Source: Jiangella sp. DSM 45060 (GTDB lineage Bacteria; Actinomycetota; Actinomycetes; Jiangellales; Jiangellaceae). From it: DNA of 64,000 nt. Positions within the stretch are counted from its first letter, which is position 1. Each line of letters opens with the position of its first letter. The stretch spans positions 5,164,501-5,228,500 of the forward strand of contig NZ_LT629771.1 of assembly GCF_900105175.1 (NCBI RefSeq), given 5' to 3'. Made by a program: the position numbers and the translations under genes. Below, piece by piece: positions 32,511-41,814 of the stretch. A model generated the notes under the pieces. The model was not told the DNA's origin and did no database searches. It saw only the letters and a program-made list of their open reading frames with translations.

Positions 32511-32936
32511 TTACGTCAATGGTCGAGTCGATCTCGCCCCGACGCCGAGACCCAGAGCAATGGCGTACGCCGTGGTGCCGCCGAAGAGGAACACCAGGCC
32601 GGCTACGTCGCCGAGGATGACGCGATCTTCGCCCGGCGGCGTCTGGGCCAGCCACAGGACCGGGCCGAGCCACAGCGCCGCCACCACCGCGATGCCCGCC
32701 CGGCTGCGCGCGCACGCCCGCACCAGCACCGCCAGCGCGACGGCCCCGCCGACGGCGAGCAGGATGCCGGCCGGGTTCTGCCACCGGTGCACGAACGCCC
32801 CGGTGACAGCCACCACGACCGCGACCGCCCCGAGCCCGGCGACAGCGAGCGCGGAGAGCACGCGCGCCCACCGCGACGGGTGTCCGGGCGGCGCCGACGG
32901 CCGCACGGACGACGCCGCACCGGGCGCGACGGTCAC
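32511..32936 (-). CDS. Small membrane protein, DUF6113-like (Rv1171-like)
   Basis: A 141-residue protein with four hydrophobic segments ([74 protein letters not shown]) after a Pro-rich cytoplasmic N-terminus. The GTG at 32936 overlaps the mshB stop by four bases (GTGA), so it is translationally coupled to mycothiol deacetylase. The mycobacterial gene after mshB is also a small membrane protein. Function unknown. Confidence 0.75.
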   Translation of the reverse strand: MTVAPGAASSVRPSAPPGHPSRWARVLSALAVAGLGAVAVVVAVTGAFVHRWQNPAGILLAVGGAVALAVLVRACARSRAGIAVVAALWLGPVLWLAQTPPGEDRVILGDVAGLVFLFGGTTAYAIALGLGVGARSTRPLT

Positions 32937-33847
32937 GGGACGACGCCGGCGAAGAGGTCGGTCTCGAATTCCGGCGCCGTGCCGCGGCGGCCGTGCGCCA
33001 GCCGGAAGTACTCCTGCGCCCAGATGGGCTGCCCGACGTTGTCTGACAGCGTGAAATACGGCCAGTGGACGTCGATCTGGGTGGCGTGCGCCCGCATGGC
33101 CGCCATCTTGGCGTCGAGGTGGCCGGTGCCGTCGATGACGGCGTCGACGTCGGCGAGGTCGACCACGTAGCCGAAGTCGTCGGCCGAGGCGATGTTCTCG
33201 AAGCCGGCGTCGCCGCGCTCGCGCAGCGCGGTGAGCGCCTCTTGCAGCACCTGCCGCGGCGTGGCCGTCCAGTACACCTTCGCGACGTCCCAGGCGGCGC
33301 CGAGGTCGGGGCGGTAGGAGCGGACGGCGGCGAGGTCGCGCGCGTAGGTGGCGACGCGGTGCGCCTGGAGGTGGTCGGGGTGGCCGTAGCCGCCGTGTTC
33401 GTCGTAGGTGACCAGCACCTGCGGGCGGACCTCGCGGATGACGGCGACGAGGTGGTCGGCCGCCTCGCGGAGGTCGGCGGCCCAGAACGAGCGGGGGTCG
33501 AGCTGGTCGGGCGCCACCGCGCGGCGGCCGTCGGCGCCCCACACCATGCCGGAGTCGCGGTACCGGCCCGGACCACCCAGGAACCGGTGGTCGGCGACCT
33601 TCAGCTGCGCCATGGCGTCGGCCAGCTCGCCGGCGCGGTGCGGCCCGAGCGTGTCGTCGTGCTCGGGCGCGAGGTGCGCCAGCTCGGGCAGCACGATCTC
33701 GCCCTGCTCGCCCTGTGTGCAGGTGACGAGCGTGACGTGGGCGCCCTCAGCGGCGTAGCGGGCCATGGTGGCGCCGGTGCCGATGGACTCGTCGTCGGGG
33801 TGGGCGTGTACCAGCAGCAGCCGGCGGTCGGGTAGGTCGACGGGCAT
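32933..33847 (-). CDS. mshB: Mycothiol biosynthesis deacetylase MshB
   Basis: A 304-residue PIG-L/LmbE-fold zinc deacetylase. [20 protein letters not shown] gives the AHPDDE zinc site (His 16, Asp 19). The third ligand lies in [16 protein letters not shown]. Length and C-terminal text ([18 protein letters not shown]) match MshB rather than Mca. It deacetylates GlcNAc-inositol to GlcN-inositol in mycothiol synthesis, a pathway restricted to actinobacteria. Confidence 0.95.
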   Translation of the reverse strand: MPVDLPDRRLLLVHAHPDDESIGTGATMARYAAEGAHVTLVTCTQGEQGEIVLPELAHLAPEHDDTLGPHRAGELADAMAQLKVADHRFLGGPGRYRDSGMVWGADGRRAVAPDQLDPRSFWAADLREAADHLVAVIREVRPQVLVTYDEHGGYGHPDHLQAHRVATYARDLAAVRSYRPDLGAAWDVAKVYWTATPRQVLQEALTALRERGDAGFENIASADDFGYVVDLADVDAVIDGTGHLDAKMAAMRAHATQIDVHWPYFTLSDNVGQPIWAQEYFRLAHGRRGTAPEFETDLFAGVVP

Positions 33848-33966
33848 GCACCCAGCCTATGCAGGGGGGCCGACAGCCGGCCGATCGCCGGGGTTCGGCC
33901 GACCGCCGCCGCCCGGACGGCCTACTCTAGGCGTGTCCCGCGGACCACCTCCCCAGGAGGAGTGAC

Positions 33967-35238
33967 GTGCCCAGCCTCCAGCTCGCGCTCCCGAACGGCG
34001 TCGACCCGGCCAGCCGCTGGCGGCTCACGGCCCGGGCACACGAGAGCTTCCTGCGGTCCGATCCCTCCGGCGACGACGAGGTCCGGCCGGTCGTCCTGGA
34101 GTCCTGGCGCCGCTCCGCCGCCCTGCACGTCGACCCCGACCGCCGCGACTCCCCCATGACGCTGGTCGACGACGCGCTGGCCGAGGCCCGCGCCACCCAC
34201 CCGCTGCGCCACGCCATGCCGGTGGTGCGCCGGCTGCTGGTCGACGACGCCGCCGACGCGGGCGTGCTGGTCATCGTCGGCGACGCACGCGGCCGCATCC
34301 TGTGGGCCGAGGGCGACGACGACCTGCGCCGGCGGGCCGAGCGCATGCACCTGCAGGCCGGCGCCGACTGGTGCGAGGACGCCATGGGCACCAACGCCAT
34401 CGGCACGGCACTGGCGGTCGGCGACACCGTGCAGGTCTTCGGCAGCGAGCACTTCGCCCGCACCGTCCAGCCGTGGAGCTGCACCGCCGCGCCCATCCGC
34501 GACCCTCGCACCGGGCACATCATCGGCGTCCTCGACATCACCGGCGGCGCGTCGGTGGTGACGCCGCAGTCGGCGTTCCTGGTCCGTTCGGCCGTGGCGG
34601 CGGTCGAGGCCGAACTGCGGCTGCTCGGCGGCGCGCTCTCGGCCACGCCCGGCAGCCGTCTGGACGTGCTGGGCCGCCCGCGCGGGCTGCTCGTGCACCT
34701 GGGCCGGAACGTCGAACTGAGCCTGCGCCACACCGAGCTGCTGCTCCTGCTCGCCGAACAGCCCGACGGCCTGCCCGCCAGCGAGCTGGCCTGGCAGCTG
34801 TACGAGCACGACGCCGCCGAGGTCACCGTCCGCGCGGAGATGTCGCGGCTGCGCAAGGCCGTCCCCGACCTGCTGTCGCCGGCCGGCCAGTACCGCCTGC
34901 GCACGCAGCTGCGCACCGACGCCATGGACGTCGCCGACCGCCTGACCCGCGGCGACCACCGCGGCGCCGTCGAGCTGTACCGCGGCGACCTGCTGCCGCG
35001 GTCGGCCGCGCCGGGGGTCGTGGCGCTGCGCTACCGGCTGCACGGCTGGCTGCGCAACGTGCTGCTGCAGTCGGGCGACGGCGAGGCGCTGCGGCGCTAC
35101 GCGATGTCGCCGTCCGGCCGCGACGACGCGCAGATCTGGCGGGCCTGCCTCGACGGTTCCGTGCCCGGCTCGCCGCAGCGCGCGGAGGCCGCCGCCATCC
35201 TGGACGGCCTCGACGGCGAGCTCGGCCACACCGGCTGA
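33967..35238 (+). CDS. GAF-domain transcriptional regulator with winged-helix-like C-terminus
   Basis: A 423-residue protein. A short N-terminal helix motif (VVLESWRRSAALHVDP) and a GAF domain (about 85-225) resemble the sensor half of AcoR-type activators. The GAF domain carries DWCEDAMGTNAIGTALAVGD, WSCTAAPIRDPRTGHIIGVL and DITGG. Instead of an AAA+ sigma-54 domain, the C-terminus has LSLRHTELLLLLAEQPDGLP then AEVTVRAEMSRLRKAVPDLL, which looks like a winged helix. GTG start with AGGAGGAG upstream. Homologues often sit by aldehyde or alcohol dehydrogenase genes; none is adjacent here. It is divergent from mshB across 119 nt. Confidence 0.8.
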   Translation: MPSLQLALPNGVDPASRWRLTARAHESFLRSDPSGDDEVRPVVLESWRRSAALHVDPDRRDSPMTLVDDALAEARATHPLRHAMPVVRRLLVDDAADAGVLVIVGDARGRILWAEGDDDLRRRAERMHLQAGADWCEDAMGTNAIGTALAVGDTVQVFGSEHFARTVQPWSCTAAPIRDPRTGHIIGVLDITGGASVVTPQSAFLVRSAVAAVEAELRLLGGALSATPGSRLDVLGRPRGLLVHLGRNVELSLRHTELLLLLAEQPDGLPASELAWQLYEHDAAEVTVRAEMSRLRKAVPDLLSPAGQYRLRTQLRTDAMDVADRLTRGDHRGAVELYRGDLLPRSAAPGVVALRYRLHGWLRNVLLQSGDGEALRRYAMSPSGRDDAQIWRACLDGSVPGSPQRAEAAAILDGLDGELGHTG

Positions 35239-35263
35239 CGGCGTCGCAGCCGGCGGATGCGCC

Positions 35264-35695
35264 ATTGATCAGCCGGGCTGGCCCGCACGCGATGAGGAGT
35301 TCGGCCGGGCGGGCGCCATGGATCAGCCGGGCTCGTTCGAGCGCTGTGAGGAGTTCGACCGGGCGGGCGCCATGGATCAGCCGGGCTGGCCCGCACGCTG
35401 TGAGGAGTTCGGCCGGGCGGGCGCCATGGATCAGCCGGGCTCGTTCGAGTGCTGTGAGGAGTTCGGCCGGGCGGGCGCCATGGATCAGCCGGGCTCGTTC
35501 GAGTGCTGTGAGGAGTTCGGCCGGGCGGGCGCCATGGATCAGCCGGGCTGGCCCGCACGCGATGAGGAGTTCGACCGGGCGGGCGCCATGGATCAGCCGG
35601 GCTGGCCCGCACGCGATGAGGAGTTCGACCGGGCGGGCGCCATGGATCAGCCGGGCTCGTTCGAGTGCTGTGAGGAGTTCGACCGGGCGGGCGAT
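35264..35695. repeat. Minisatellite: eight 54-bp tandem units
   Basis: Eight units of exactly 54 bp without gaps fill most of the 556-nt space between the GAF regulator and the ABC cluster. Each begins near (A)TGGATCAGCCGGGCT. Two variants alternate irregularly: one translates as GWPAR(D/C)EEF(G/D)RAGA and the other as GSFE(R/C)CEEF(G/D)RAGA. Because 54 is a multiple of 3, frames stay open on both strands: an ATG frame at 35318-35743 and another on the minus strand. I see no ribosome site or family match, so I call it a repeat and not a gene. Confidence 0.9.
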
Positions 35696-35726
35696 GGGCG
35701 GGCTGGGTTTTGGGCGGCCCGCCCGG
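35683..35726 (-). terminator. Hairpin downstream of peptide-transporter cluster A
   Basis: CCGGGCGGGC (35683-35692) and GCCCGCCCGG (35717-35726) form a 10-bp stem around a loop containing GGGTTTTGGG. It lies about 70 nt beyond the last ATPase stop and borrows the end of the final minisatellite unit for one arm. Confidence 0.5.
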
Positions 35727-35794
35727 TCGTGACACGAGGGTAGGCGACGACACGTTGCAGTCGCGTTGCGAGCACGACCGCCCTGCTCAGCCGC

Positions 35795-36823
35795 TCAGTG
35801 CTGGACGACGACGTCCTCGCGGACGGCGGCATAGTGGCAGGCCGACTCGTGGTCGCTGCCGGGCCGCACCGTCAGCTCCGGGTCTTCCTGGGCGCACTTG
35901 TCGGTGGCCTTCCAGCAGCGGGTCCGGAACCGGCAGCCGCTGGGCGGGTTGGCCGGGCTGGGGACGTCGCCGCTGAGGATGATCTGCTGCCGCTGGCCGC
36001 GCACCGACGGGTCGGGGACGGGCACCGCGGACAGCAGCGCCTGGGTGTACGGGTGCGTCGGCTTCTCGTAGATCTGGGCGTCGCTGCCGGTCTCGACGAT
36101 GCGGCCGAGGTACATGACGGCCACGCGGTCGGCGATGTGCCGGACGACGGAGAGGTCGTGGGCGATGAAGATGTACGACAGCCCGAACTCGTCCTGCAGC
36201 TTCTCGAGCAGGTTGATGACCTGCGCCTGGACGGACACGTCCAGCGCGGACACCGGCTCGTCGCAGATGATGATCTCGGGCCGCAGCGCCAGCCCGCGGG
36301 CGATGCCGATGCGCTGGCGCTGCCCGCCGGAGAACTGGTGCGGGTAGCGGTTGATGTGCTCGGGGTTGAGCCCGACGACGTCGAGCAGCTCCTGCACCCG
36401 CTTGCGCCGCTGGCCGCGCGGCGCGACCTCGGGGTGGATGTCGAACGGCTCGCCGACGATGTCGCCGACGGTCATGCGCGGGTTGAGCGACGAGTAGGGG
36501 TCCTGGAACACGATCTGGATGTTCCGGCGCAGCTCGCGCAGCGCCTTGCCCTGCAGGTCGTAGATGTTCTGGCCGTGGAAGTACGCCTTGCCGCTGCTGG
36601 GCTCTTCCAGCCGCATGAGCAGCTTGGCCAGCGTCGACTTGCCACTGCCGGACTCGCCGACGATGCCGAGGGTCTCGCCCTTGTGCAGCTGCAGCGAGAC
36701 GCCGTCGACGGCCTGGACGGCGCCGACCTGGCGCTTGACCACGACGCCGGTGGTCAGCGGGAAGTGCTTGACGAGGTTGTCGACCTCGAGGACGATGTCA
36801 CTGCTGGGCGGGTTCGATGTCAC
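35795..36823 (-). CDS. Oligopeptide ABC transporter ATPase (OppF/DppF type), cluster A
   Basis: A 342-residue ATPase with Walker [10 protein letters not shown], signature [16 protein letters not shown], Walker [13 protein letters not shown] and a switch His in FIAHDLSVV. The C-terminal [20 protein letters not shown] is the four-Cys oligopeptide-transporter extension, which can carry an iron-sulfur cluster. The GTG start overlaps the preceding ATPase gene by 26 nt with AGGAGGTG upstream. It forms a heterodimer with its neighbour to power uptake of peptides or similar solutes. Confidence 0.92.
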   Translation of the reverse strand: MTSNPPSSDIVLEVDNLVKHFPLTTGVVVKRQVGAVQAVDGVSLQLHKGETLGIVGESGSGKSTLAKLLMRLEEPSSGKAYFHGQNIYDLQGKALRELRRNIQIVFQDPYSSLNPRMTVGDIVGEPFDIHPEVAPRGQRRKRVQELLDVVGLNPEHINRYPHQFSGGQRQRIGIARGLALRPEIIICDEPVSALDVSVQAQVINLLEKLQDEFGLSYIFIAHDLSVVRHIADRVAVMYLGRIVETGSDAQIYEKPTHPYTQALLSAVPVPDPSVRGQRQQIILSGDVPSPANPPSGCRFRTRCWKATDKCAQEDPELTVRPGSDHESACHYAAVREDVVVQH

Positions 36824-37847
36824 CCTCGAGCACCTCCTGTGCGAAGTGGCACGCGCTGAGCCGGCCGGGCACGACCTCGGCCAGCGCCGGCCGCTGCTCC
36901 TTGCAGATGTCTCGCGCGTAGGGGCAGCGCGGCCGGAACTCGCAGCCGGCCGGGATGTTCGTGAGGTTCGGCGGCAGCCCCTTGATCGCCGAGAGCTCCT
37001 GGCCCTTGAGGTCGACCCGCGGGATCGACTCGAGCAGACCCTTGGTGTACGGGTGGGCCGGCGACGCGTAGATGTCGTGCACCGGCGCCTGCTCCATGAT
37101 GCGCCCGGAGTACATGACCTCGATCTTGTCCGCGACGTCGGCGACGACGCCGAGGTCGTGGGTGATGAGGATGAGGCCCATGTTCCGCTCGCGCTGGAGG
37201 TCGGCCAGCAGCTGCATGATCTGCGCCTGGACGGTGACGTCGAGCGCGGTGGTGGGCTCGTCGGCGATGAGGACGTCGGGGTCGAGCGCGATGGCCATGG
37301 CGATCATGATGCGCTGGCGCATGCCGCCGGAGAACTGGTGCGGGTAGTCGCCGGCGCGCTCGCGGGCGGCCGGGATGCGCACCTGCTCCATCAGCTCGAT
37401 GGAGCGCTTGCGGGCGTCCTTCTTCGACAGGCCCTCGTGGACGCGGAACATCTCGGCGATCTGCCAGCCGACCGGGAACACCGGGTTCAACGCGGACAGC
37501 GCGTCCTGGAAGATCATCGAGATGCTGCGGCCGCGGTAGGCGCGCCGCTCGTCGTCGGGCAGCGCCAGGAGGTCCTGGCCGCGGAAGCGCACCGAGCCGC
37601 CGGTGACGAACCCGGGCGGGGTGTCGAGGATGCCCATGATGGCCTGCGCCGTGACGCTCTTGCCGGAGCCGGACTCGCCCAGCACCGCCAGCGTCTCGCC
37701 CTCGTGCAGCGTGTAGGACACGCCGTTGACGGCCTTGGCCACGCCGTCGCGGGTGCGGAACTCGACCCGGAGATCCTCGACCTCCAGCAACGGGGTCAGC
37801 CCGGCCTGGTCAGGCCGCGGCGCGATGCCGGCTTGCGTGGTCGCCAC
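36798..37847 (-). CDS. Oligopeptide ABC transporter ATPase (OppD/DppD type), cluster A
   Basis: About 349 residues: Walker [10 protein letters not shown], signature [16 protein letters not shown], Walker [13 protein letters not shown], and the Cys-rich tail ([20 protein letters not shown]). The GTG at 37847 is preferred because AGGAGGG lies about 8 nt upstream. A TTG at 37877 overlapping the permease stop is also in frame. It partners the OppF-type ATPase and couples to the two permeases upstream. Confidence 0.92.
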   Translation of the reverse strand: MATTQAGIAPRPDQAGLTPLLEVEDLRVEFRTRDGVAKAVNGVSYTLHEGETLAVLGESGSGKSVTAQAIMGILDTPPGFVTGGSVRFRGQDLLALPDDERRAYRGRSISMIFQDALSALNPVFPVGWQIAEMFRVHEGLSKKDARKRSIELMEQVRIPAARERAGDYPHQFSGGMRQRIMIAMAIALDPDVLIADEPTTALDVTVQAQIMQLLADLQRERNMGLILITHDLGVVADVADKIEVMYSGRIMEQAPVHDIYASPAHPYTKGLLESIPRVDLKGQELSAIKGLPPNLTNIPAGCEFRPRCPYARDICKEQRPALAEVVPGRLSACHFAQEVLEGDIEPAQQ

Positions 37848-37873
37848 TCGACGCCCTCCTCCTGTGATGTCGC

Positions 37874-38800
37874 TCAACGCAGCTTCGGATCGAGTGCGTC
37901 GCGGATGGCATCACCGAGCATGATGAAGGCCAGCACACACAACGACAGCGCTGACGCTGGGAACAACAGCATATGCGGCGACGTGCGGACGTAGTCCTGG
38001 GCCCGGCTGATGGCCAGCCCCCACGAGACCACCGGCGGCTGCAGGCCGACGCCGAGGAACGACAGCGTGGCCTCGGCGGCGATGTACCCGCCGATGGCGA
38101 TGGTCGCGACGACGATGACCGGCGCGATCGAGTTCGGCACGACGTGCTTGAGGATCATCCGGGTGCCACCGGCGCCGAGCGCGCGGGCGGCCTGGACGTA
38201 GTCGGCCGAGCGCACCTGCAGCACCGACGAGCGGGTGATGCGCATGATCTGCGGCCAGCCCAGCACGGCCAGCGCCAGCACGACCTTGGAGATCGTGACC
38301 AGCTGCGGCGTCTCGGCGGTGCCCGGGAACGAGACCAGCACGATCAGCGCGCCGAGCAGCAGCGGGATGCCGAAGAAGATGTCGCCCAGCCGGGACACGA
38401 CGGTGTCGGTGGCCTTGCCGTAGAACCCCGCCACGGTGCCGGCGATGCCGCCGATGATCAGCACGCCGAGCGCCGTCAGCACGCCCACCATGATCGAGGC
38501 GCGGGCGCCGTAGATGGTGTGCGTGTAGACGTCGCAGCCGTTGTTGTCGTACCCGAACCAGGCCGCGCTGCTGGGGCCCTGACGGCTCAGCGCGAGGTCG
38601 CAGTCGGTCGGGGCGAGCGACGTGAACAGGCTCGGCACGACGGCGATGACCACGAAGAACACGAACAACGCGGCCGAGATGATGAACGTCGGCTTGCGGA
38701 CGAGATCGTGCCAGGCGTCACGGCCGAGGGTGCGGACGGTGGTCTCCGTCGTCTCGGGCGCCTCGGCCTCGATGACGACGGGCGGTGTGGGGTCAGCCAT
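37874..38800 (-). CDS. Peptide ABC transporter permease (OppC/DppC type), cluster A
   Basis: A 308-residue inner-membrane permease. A cytoplasmic N-terminus precedes the first helix (FIISAALFVFFVVIAVVPSL). An outer loop contains WFGYDNNGCDVYTHTIYGAR. The transport motif RSADYVQAARALGAGGTRMI couples to the ATPase (EAA loop). The C-terminal MLGDAIRDALDPKLR is the family ending. The start overlaps the OppB-type gene by 8 nt. Confidence 0.92.
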   Translation of the reverse strand: MADPTPPVVIEAEAPETTETTVRTLGRDAWHDLVRKPTFIISAALFVFFVVIAVVPSLFTSLAPTDCDLALSRQGPSSAAWFGYDNNGCDVYTHTIYGARASIMVGVLTALGVLIIGGIAGTVAGFYGKATDTVVSRLGDIFFGIPLLLGALIVLVSFPGTAETPQLVTISKVVLALAVLGWPQIMRITRSSVLQVRSADYVQAARALGAGGTRMILKHVVPNSIAPVIVVATIAIGGYIAAEATLSFLGVGLQPPVVSWGLAISRAQDYVRTSPHMLLFPASALSLCVLAFIMLGDAIRDALDPKLR

Positions 38801-39719
38801 GACTGATCCTCGGGTCGAGCCAGCCGTAGATGAGATCGACCAGCAGGTTCACCAGCAGGAAGACGAGCACCAGCACGGTCACCGCGCCGGTGACCATGAC
38901 GCCGTCCCTGGTGGTGATGGAGCGGAAGATGAGGTTCCCCACGCCGGGGACGTTGAAGATGCCCTCGGTGACGATGGCGCCACCGAGCAGCGCGCCGAAG
39001 TCGGCGCCGATGAAGGTGATGACCGGGATCAGCGAGTTCCGCATGGTGTGGATGCCGATGACCCGGCGTTGCGGCATGCCCTTCGCGACGGCCGTGCGGA
39101 CGTAGTCGGCCCGGCGGTTCTCCGCGAGGCTCGTCCGCGTCAGCCGGGCGACGTAGGCCAGTGAGAGTGAGGCGAGCACGAACCCTGGCAACAGCAGGTT
39201 GTACAGGCTCGCGTCACCGCCCACGGTGGCCGGGAAGATCCCCCAGCGCATCCCGAGGAACAGTTGCAGCACCGAGCCGATGACGAACACCGGGATCGAG
39301 ACGACCACCAGGGTCGAGACCAGCACCAGGTTGTCGATGAAGCTGCCGCGCCGCAGGCCGGCCAGGATGCCGGCGCCGATGCCGATGAGGATCTCGAAAG
39401 CGATCGCGACGAGGGCCAGCTTCACCGTGGTCGGGTAGGCCCGCAGCAGTTCCTCACCGACGGAGAGACCCTGGAACGTCTCGCCGAAGTCCCCCTGCAG
39501 CAGGTTGCCCAGGTACTTGACGTACGCGATGGGCAGCGGGTCGTCGAGGTTGTACTTCTCCGTCATCGCCTGGACATAGGCGGGCGGACACGGCCGGGCG
39601 CCGCAGCGGCCGGCGAACGGATCGCCCGGCAGCGCCCAGACCAAGGCGTAGATGATGAACGTCGTGCCGATGACCACGGGGATCATCTGGAGCAGGCGCC
39701 GCGTGACGTACCGGCCCAT
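38793..39719 (-). CDS. Peptide ABC transporter permease (OppB/DppB type), cluster A
   Basis: A 308-residue permease starting MGRYVTRRLLQMIPVVIGTT, the usual OppB opening. The periplasmic loop has GDPFAGRCGARPCPPAYVQA with paired Cys residues. The EAA-like loop is RADYVRTAVAKGMPQRRVIG, and the end is LIYGWLDPRISHG. It lies 110 nt downstream of the binding-protein gene, separated from it by a strong hairpin. Confidence 0.92.
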   Translation of the reverse strand: MGRYVTRRLLQMIPVVIGTTFIIYALVWALPGDPFAGRCGARPCPPAYVQAMTEKYNLDDPLPIAYVKYLGNLLQGDFGETFQGLSVGEELLRAYPTTVKLALVAIAFEILIGIGAGILAGLRRGSFIDNLVLVSTLVVVSIPVFVIGSVLQLFLGMRWGIFPATVGGDASLYNLLLPGFVLASLSLAYVARLTRTSLAENRRADYVRTAVAKGMPQRRVIGIHTMRNSLIPVITFIGADFGALLGGAIVTEGIFNVPGVGNLIFRSITTRDGVMVTGAVTVLVLVFLLVNLLVDLIYGWLDPRISHG

Positions 39720-39760
39720 GGCTCAACCTTTCCCTTCGCAGGCGGTTCGCGCCAGCGTAC

Positions 39761-39798
39761 GGGGCGTCCATCTCGACGTGTGACGAGATGGACGCCCC
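39761..39798 (-). terminator. Intra-operon hairpin after the cluster A binding protein
   Basis: A perfect 15-bp stem, GGGGCGTCCATCTCG (39761-39775) with its complement at 39784-39798, closes an 8-nt loop. It lies 32 nt after the lipoprotein stop and before the permease genes. Likely role: partial termination or mRNA stabilisation, so that more binding protein than membrane parts is made. Mechanism inferred. Confidence 0.7.
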
Positions 39799-39829
39799 GC
39801 AACTGTCCGCTGCGACCCTAGAGCATCGG

Positions 39830-41515
39830 TTACTTCACCGAGATCGACAGCGGGTCGACGTAGCCCTTCCAGGTGAAGCCCGGCTCGTTGACGTTCTCGG
39901 ACCAGCCACGCTGGCCGTTGTCGTACCAGAGCGGGACGATCGCCATGTCCTCGGCGAGCAGCTCCTCGGCCTGGTTGTACAGGTCGAGCGCCTCCTGACC
40001 CTCCAGGCCGGCGGCCTGCTGGATCAGCGCGTCGAACTCGGGGTTGTTGTAGCCACCGTCGTTGGCCGAGCCGTTGGCGGTGTAGAGCGGCGCCAGGAAG
40101 TTCTGGATGGACGGGTAGTCGGCCACCCAGCCGGTGCGGAACGGGCTGGTGATCTCGTTGGCGTTGACCCGGCCGCGGAACGAGCCGAAGTCGGGGTCGT
40201 AGTCGCCCTGGCAGTCGACGCCCAGCGTCTCGCGGATGGACGTGCAGGCCGCCTCGACCCACTCGCGGTGACCACCGTCGGAGTTGCTGGCGATCATCAG
40301 CGTGCCTTGGACGCCGGCCGTCTGCGCGTACAGCTCCTGCGCCTTCTCGGCGTCGAACTCGCACCACTCGCCGCAGGTGCCCTCGACGTAGCCGTCGTTG
40401 CCCGGCGGGACCCAGCTGTTGGCCGGGACGTAGTTGCCCGGGCCGTAGGCGGCCGCGATGACGGCCTCACGGTCGATGGCCAGCGAGATGGCCTTGCGCA
40501 GGTTCGGGTCGGCCCAGGCCTCGGTGTTCGTCAGCGGGAACGTCATGCTGGTGAACCGGGTCGTGAGCGGCTCCGAGGCGGAGCGGCCCTCGAGGTCGGT
40601 CTTCCAGACGTCGCCGGCCAGACCCACCGGCGGGATCTTGTCGAGGATGTCGAGCTGGTTCGCCACGACGTCGGCGTAGGCGGCGTCGAGGTCGGCGTAG
40701 ATGCGGTACTCGATGTTCTCGACCTGCGGCTTCGGGTCGCCGGCGTAGTCGGCGTAGGCCTTCAGGTTGATCGAGGTGTTCGGGACCTCCTCGACGAACT
40801 CGAACGGGCCGTTGCCGATCGGGTGCGCCTCGAAGGCGGCCTGGTCGGTGAAGAAGCTCTCCGGCATCGGGTAGAACGCCGAGTAGCCGATGATCGTCTC
40901 GAACAGCGAGTTCGGCGAGCCGAGCGTGACGGTGAAGGTCTTGTCGTCGACCACCACGAGGCCGCTCATCGTCTCGGCGGTGGCCGAGCCCGGGATGAAC
41001 GCGCCGGTGTCGTCGGTCTGACCGGCCACCGCGTCGAAGCCGGCGATGTTGGCGCCGTCGGGGCCGAAGAAGTACTGGTTCAGCTGCGCGTTGGCGCCGG
41101 CGGCGCCGAAGTTCCAGGCGTCGACGTAGCTCTGCGCGGTGACCGGGGTGCCGTCGTGGAACGTCCAGTCGTCCTTGATGGTGATGGTGAACTCGGTGAA
41201 GTCCTCGTTCGGCTCGATCGACTCGGCCATGGCGAGCCCGGGCTCAGCGGTGTCGGGGTCGTAGGAGACCAGGCCGGTCCACATCGCGTCGACGATGTTG
41301 CCGCCGCCGACCTCGTTGGTGGTGGTCGGGATCAGCGGGTTCTCCGGCTGCGTGCTGTTGATGGACACCGAACCGGTGGGGCCATCGCTGGAACCGGTGT
41401 CGTCGCTGCCGGAACCGGTGTCGCCGTTGTCGTCGTCGCCGCCACAGGCGGCGAGCACGAGCGTCAGGCCTACGGCTGCCGCCACCACGGCTCCTCTGCG
41501 AGCAGAGCCTCGCAT
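39830..41515 (-). CDS. Peptide ABC transporter substrate-binding lipoprotein, cluster A
   Basis: A 561-residue family 5 extracellular solute-binding protein. RRGAVVAAAVGLTLVLAACG gives a lipoprotein signal with acylated Cys about 24, followed by an Asp/Gly/Ser linker. FTITIKDDWTFHDGTPVTAQ, SYVDAWNF and AHPIGNGPFEFVEEVPNTSI are conserved family blocks. It is clearly paralogous to the protein at 43706-45343. It captures peptides or similar ligands outside the membrane. ATG with AGGAGGA upstream. Confidence 0.93.
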   Translation of the reverse strand: MRGSARRGAVVAAAVGLTLVLAACGGDDDNGDTGSGSDDTGSSDGPTGSVSINSTQPENPLIPTTTNEVGGGNIVDAMWTGLVSYDPDTAEPGLAMAESIEPNEDFTEFTITIKDDWTFHDGTPVTAQSYVDAWNFGAAGANAQLNQYFFGPDGANIAGFDAVAGQTDDTGAFIPGSATAETMSGLVVVDDKTFTVTLGSPNSLFETIIGYSAFYPMPESFFTDQAAFEAHPIGNGPFEFVEEVPNTSINLKAYADYAGDPKPQVENIEYRIYADLDAAYADVVANQLDILDKIPPVGLAGDVWKTDLEGRSASEPLTTRFTSMTFPLTNTEAWADPNLRKAISLAIDREAVIAAAYGPGNYVPANSWVPPGNDGYVEGTCGEWCEFDAEKAQELYAQTAGVQGTLMIASNSDGGHREWVEAACTSIRETLGVDCQGDYDPDFGSFRGRVNANEITSPFRTGWVADYPSIQNFLAPLYTANGSANDGGYNNPEFDALIQQAAGLEGQEALDLYNQAEELLAEDMAIVPLWYDNGQRGWSENVNEPGFTWKGYVDPLSISVK

Positions 41516-41814
41516 GGAATCCTCCTCAAACGGGCCTGCGCCCGGTGGTCATCGGGCGTGACCGATCGGCCTCGCCACCATTGGTGCGGATCTGCGCACA
41601 GCCGGGTACGGTCGCGATCCTGATCCGCGCCCTCATTTCTAAACCCGCACATCCCCCCGGGCAAGTCTGACCGGACTACCGTCGCACAACGCAACCGGAC
41701 TGTGACCATACCGGCTGATTGCTGTGATCCTGCCGCGTGAGCTGCGAATTCTTCGGCTGAATCGATCCGATCACGGCAGGTTTGCGGGGCTTTTCGGGTG
41801 GTGACGATCACAGC
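41516..41814. other. Intergenic region between transporter clusters A and B
   Basis: This 299-nt gap holds the probable promoter and leader of cluster A's binding protein and the 3' end of cluster B. I see no gene. A weak inverted repeat, CCTGCCG (41729-41735) and CGGCAGG (41774-41780), has a 38-nt loop and could end cluster B. The stretch is noticeably less GC-rich than its flanks. Confidence 0.5.

Noticed and set aside
28445..32620. Very long plus-strand open frame opposite the VanW gene
   Set aside because: Its translation is Arg/Gly/Ala-rich with no domain, and openness follows from GC bias opposite a long gene. The minus-strand frame has recognisable VanW, wall-binding and membrane segments.
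35264..35695. CRISPR array
   Set aside because: Units abut directly without unique spacers, and there are no cas genes nearby.
35318..35743. 141-codon ORF made of 18-residue repeats
   Set aside because: No ribosome site. A repeat unit divisible by three keeps frames open on both strands by itself, so it is listed as a minisatellite instead.
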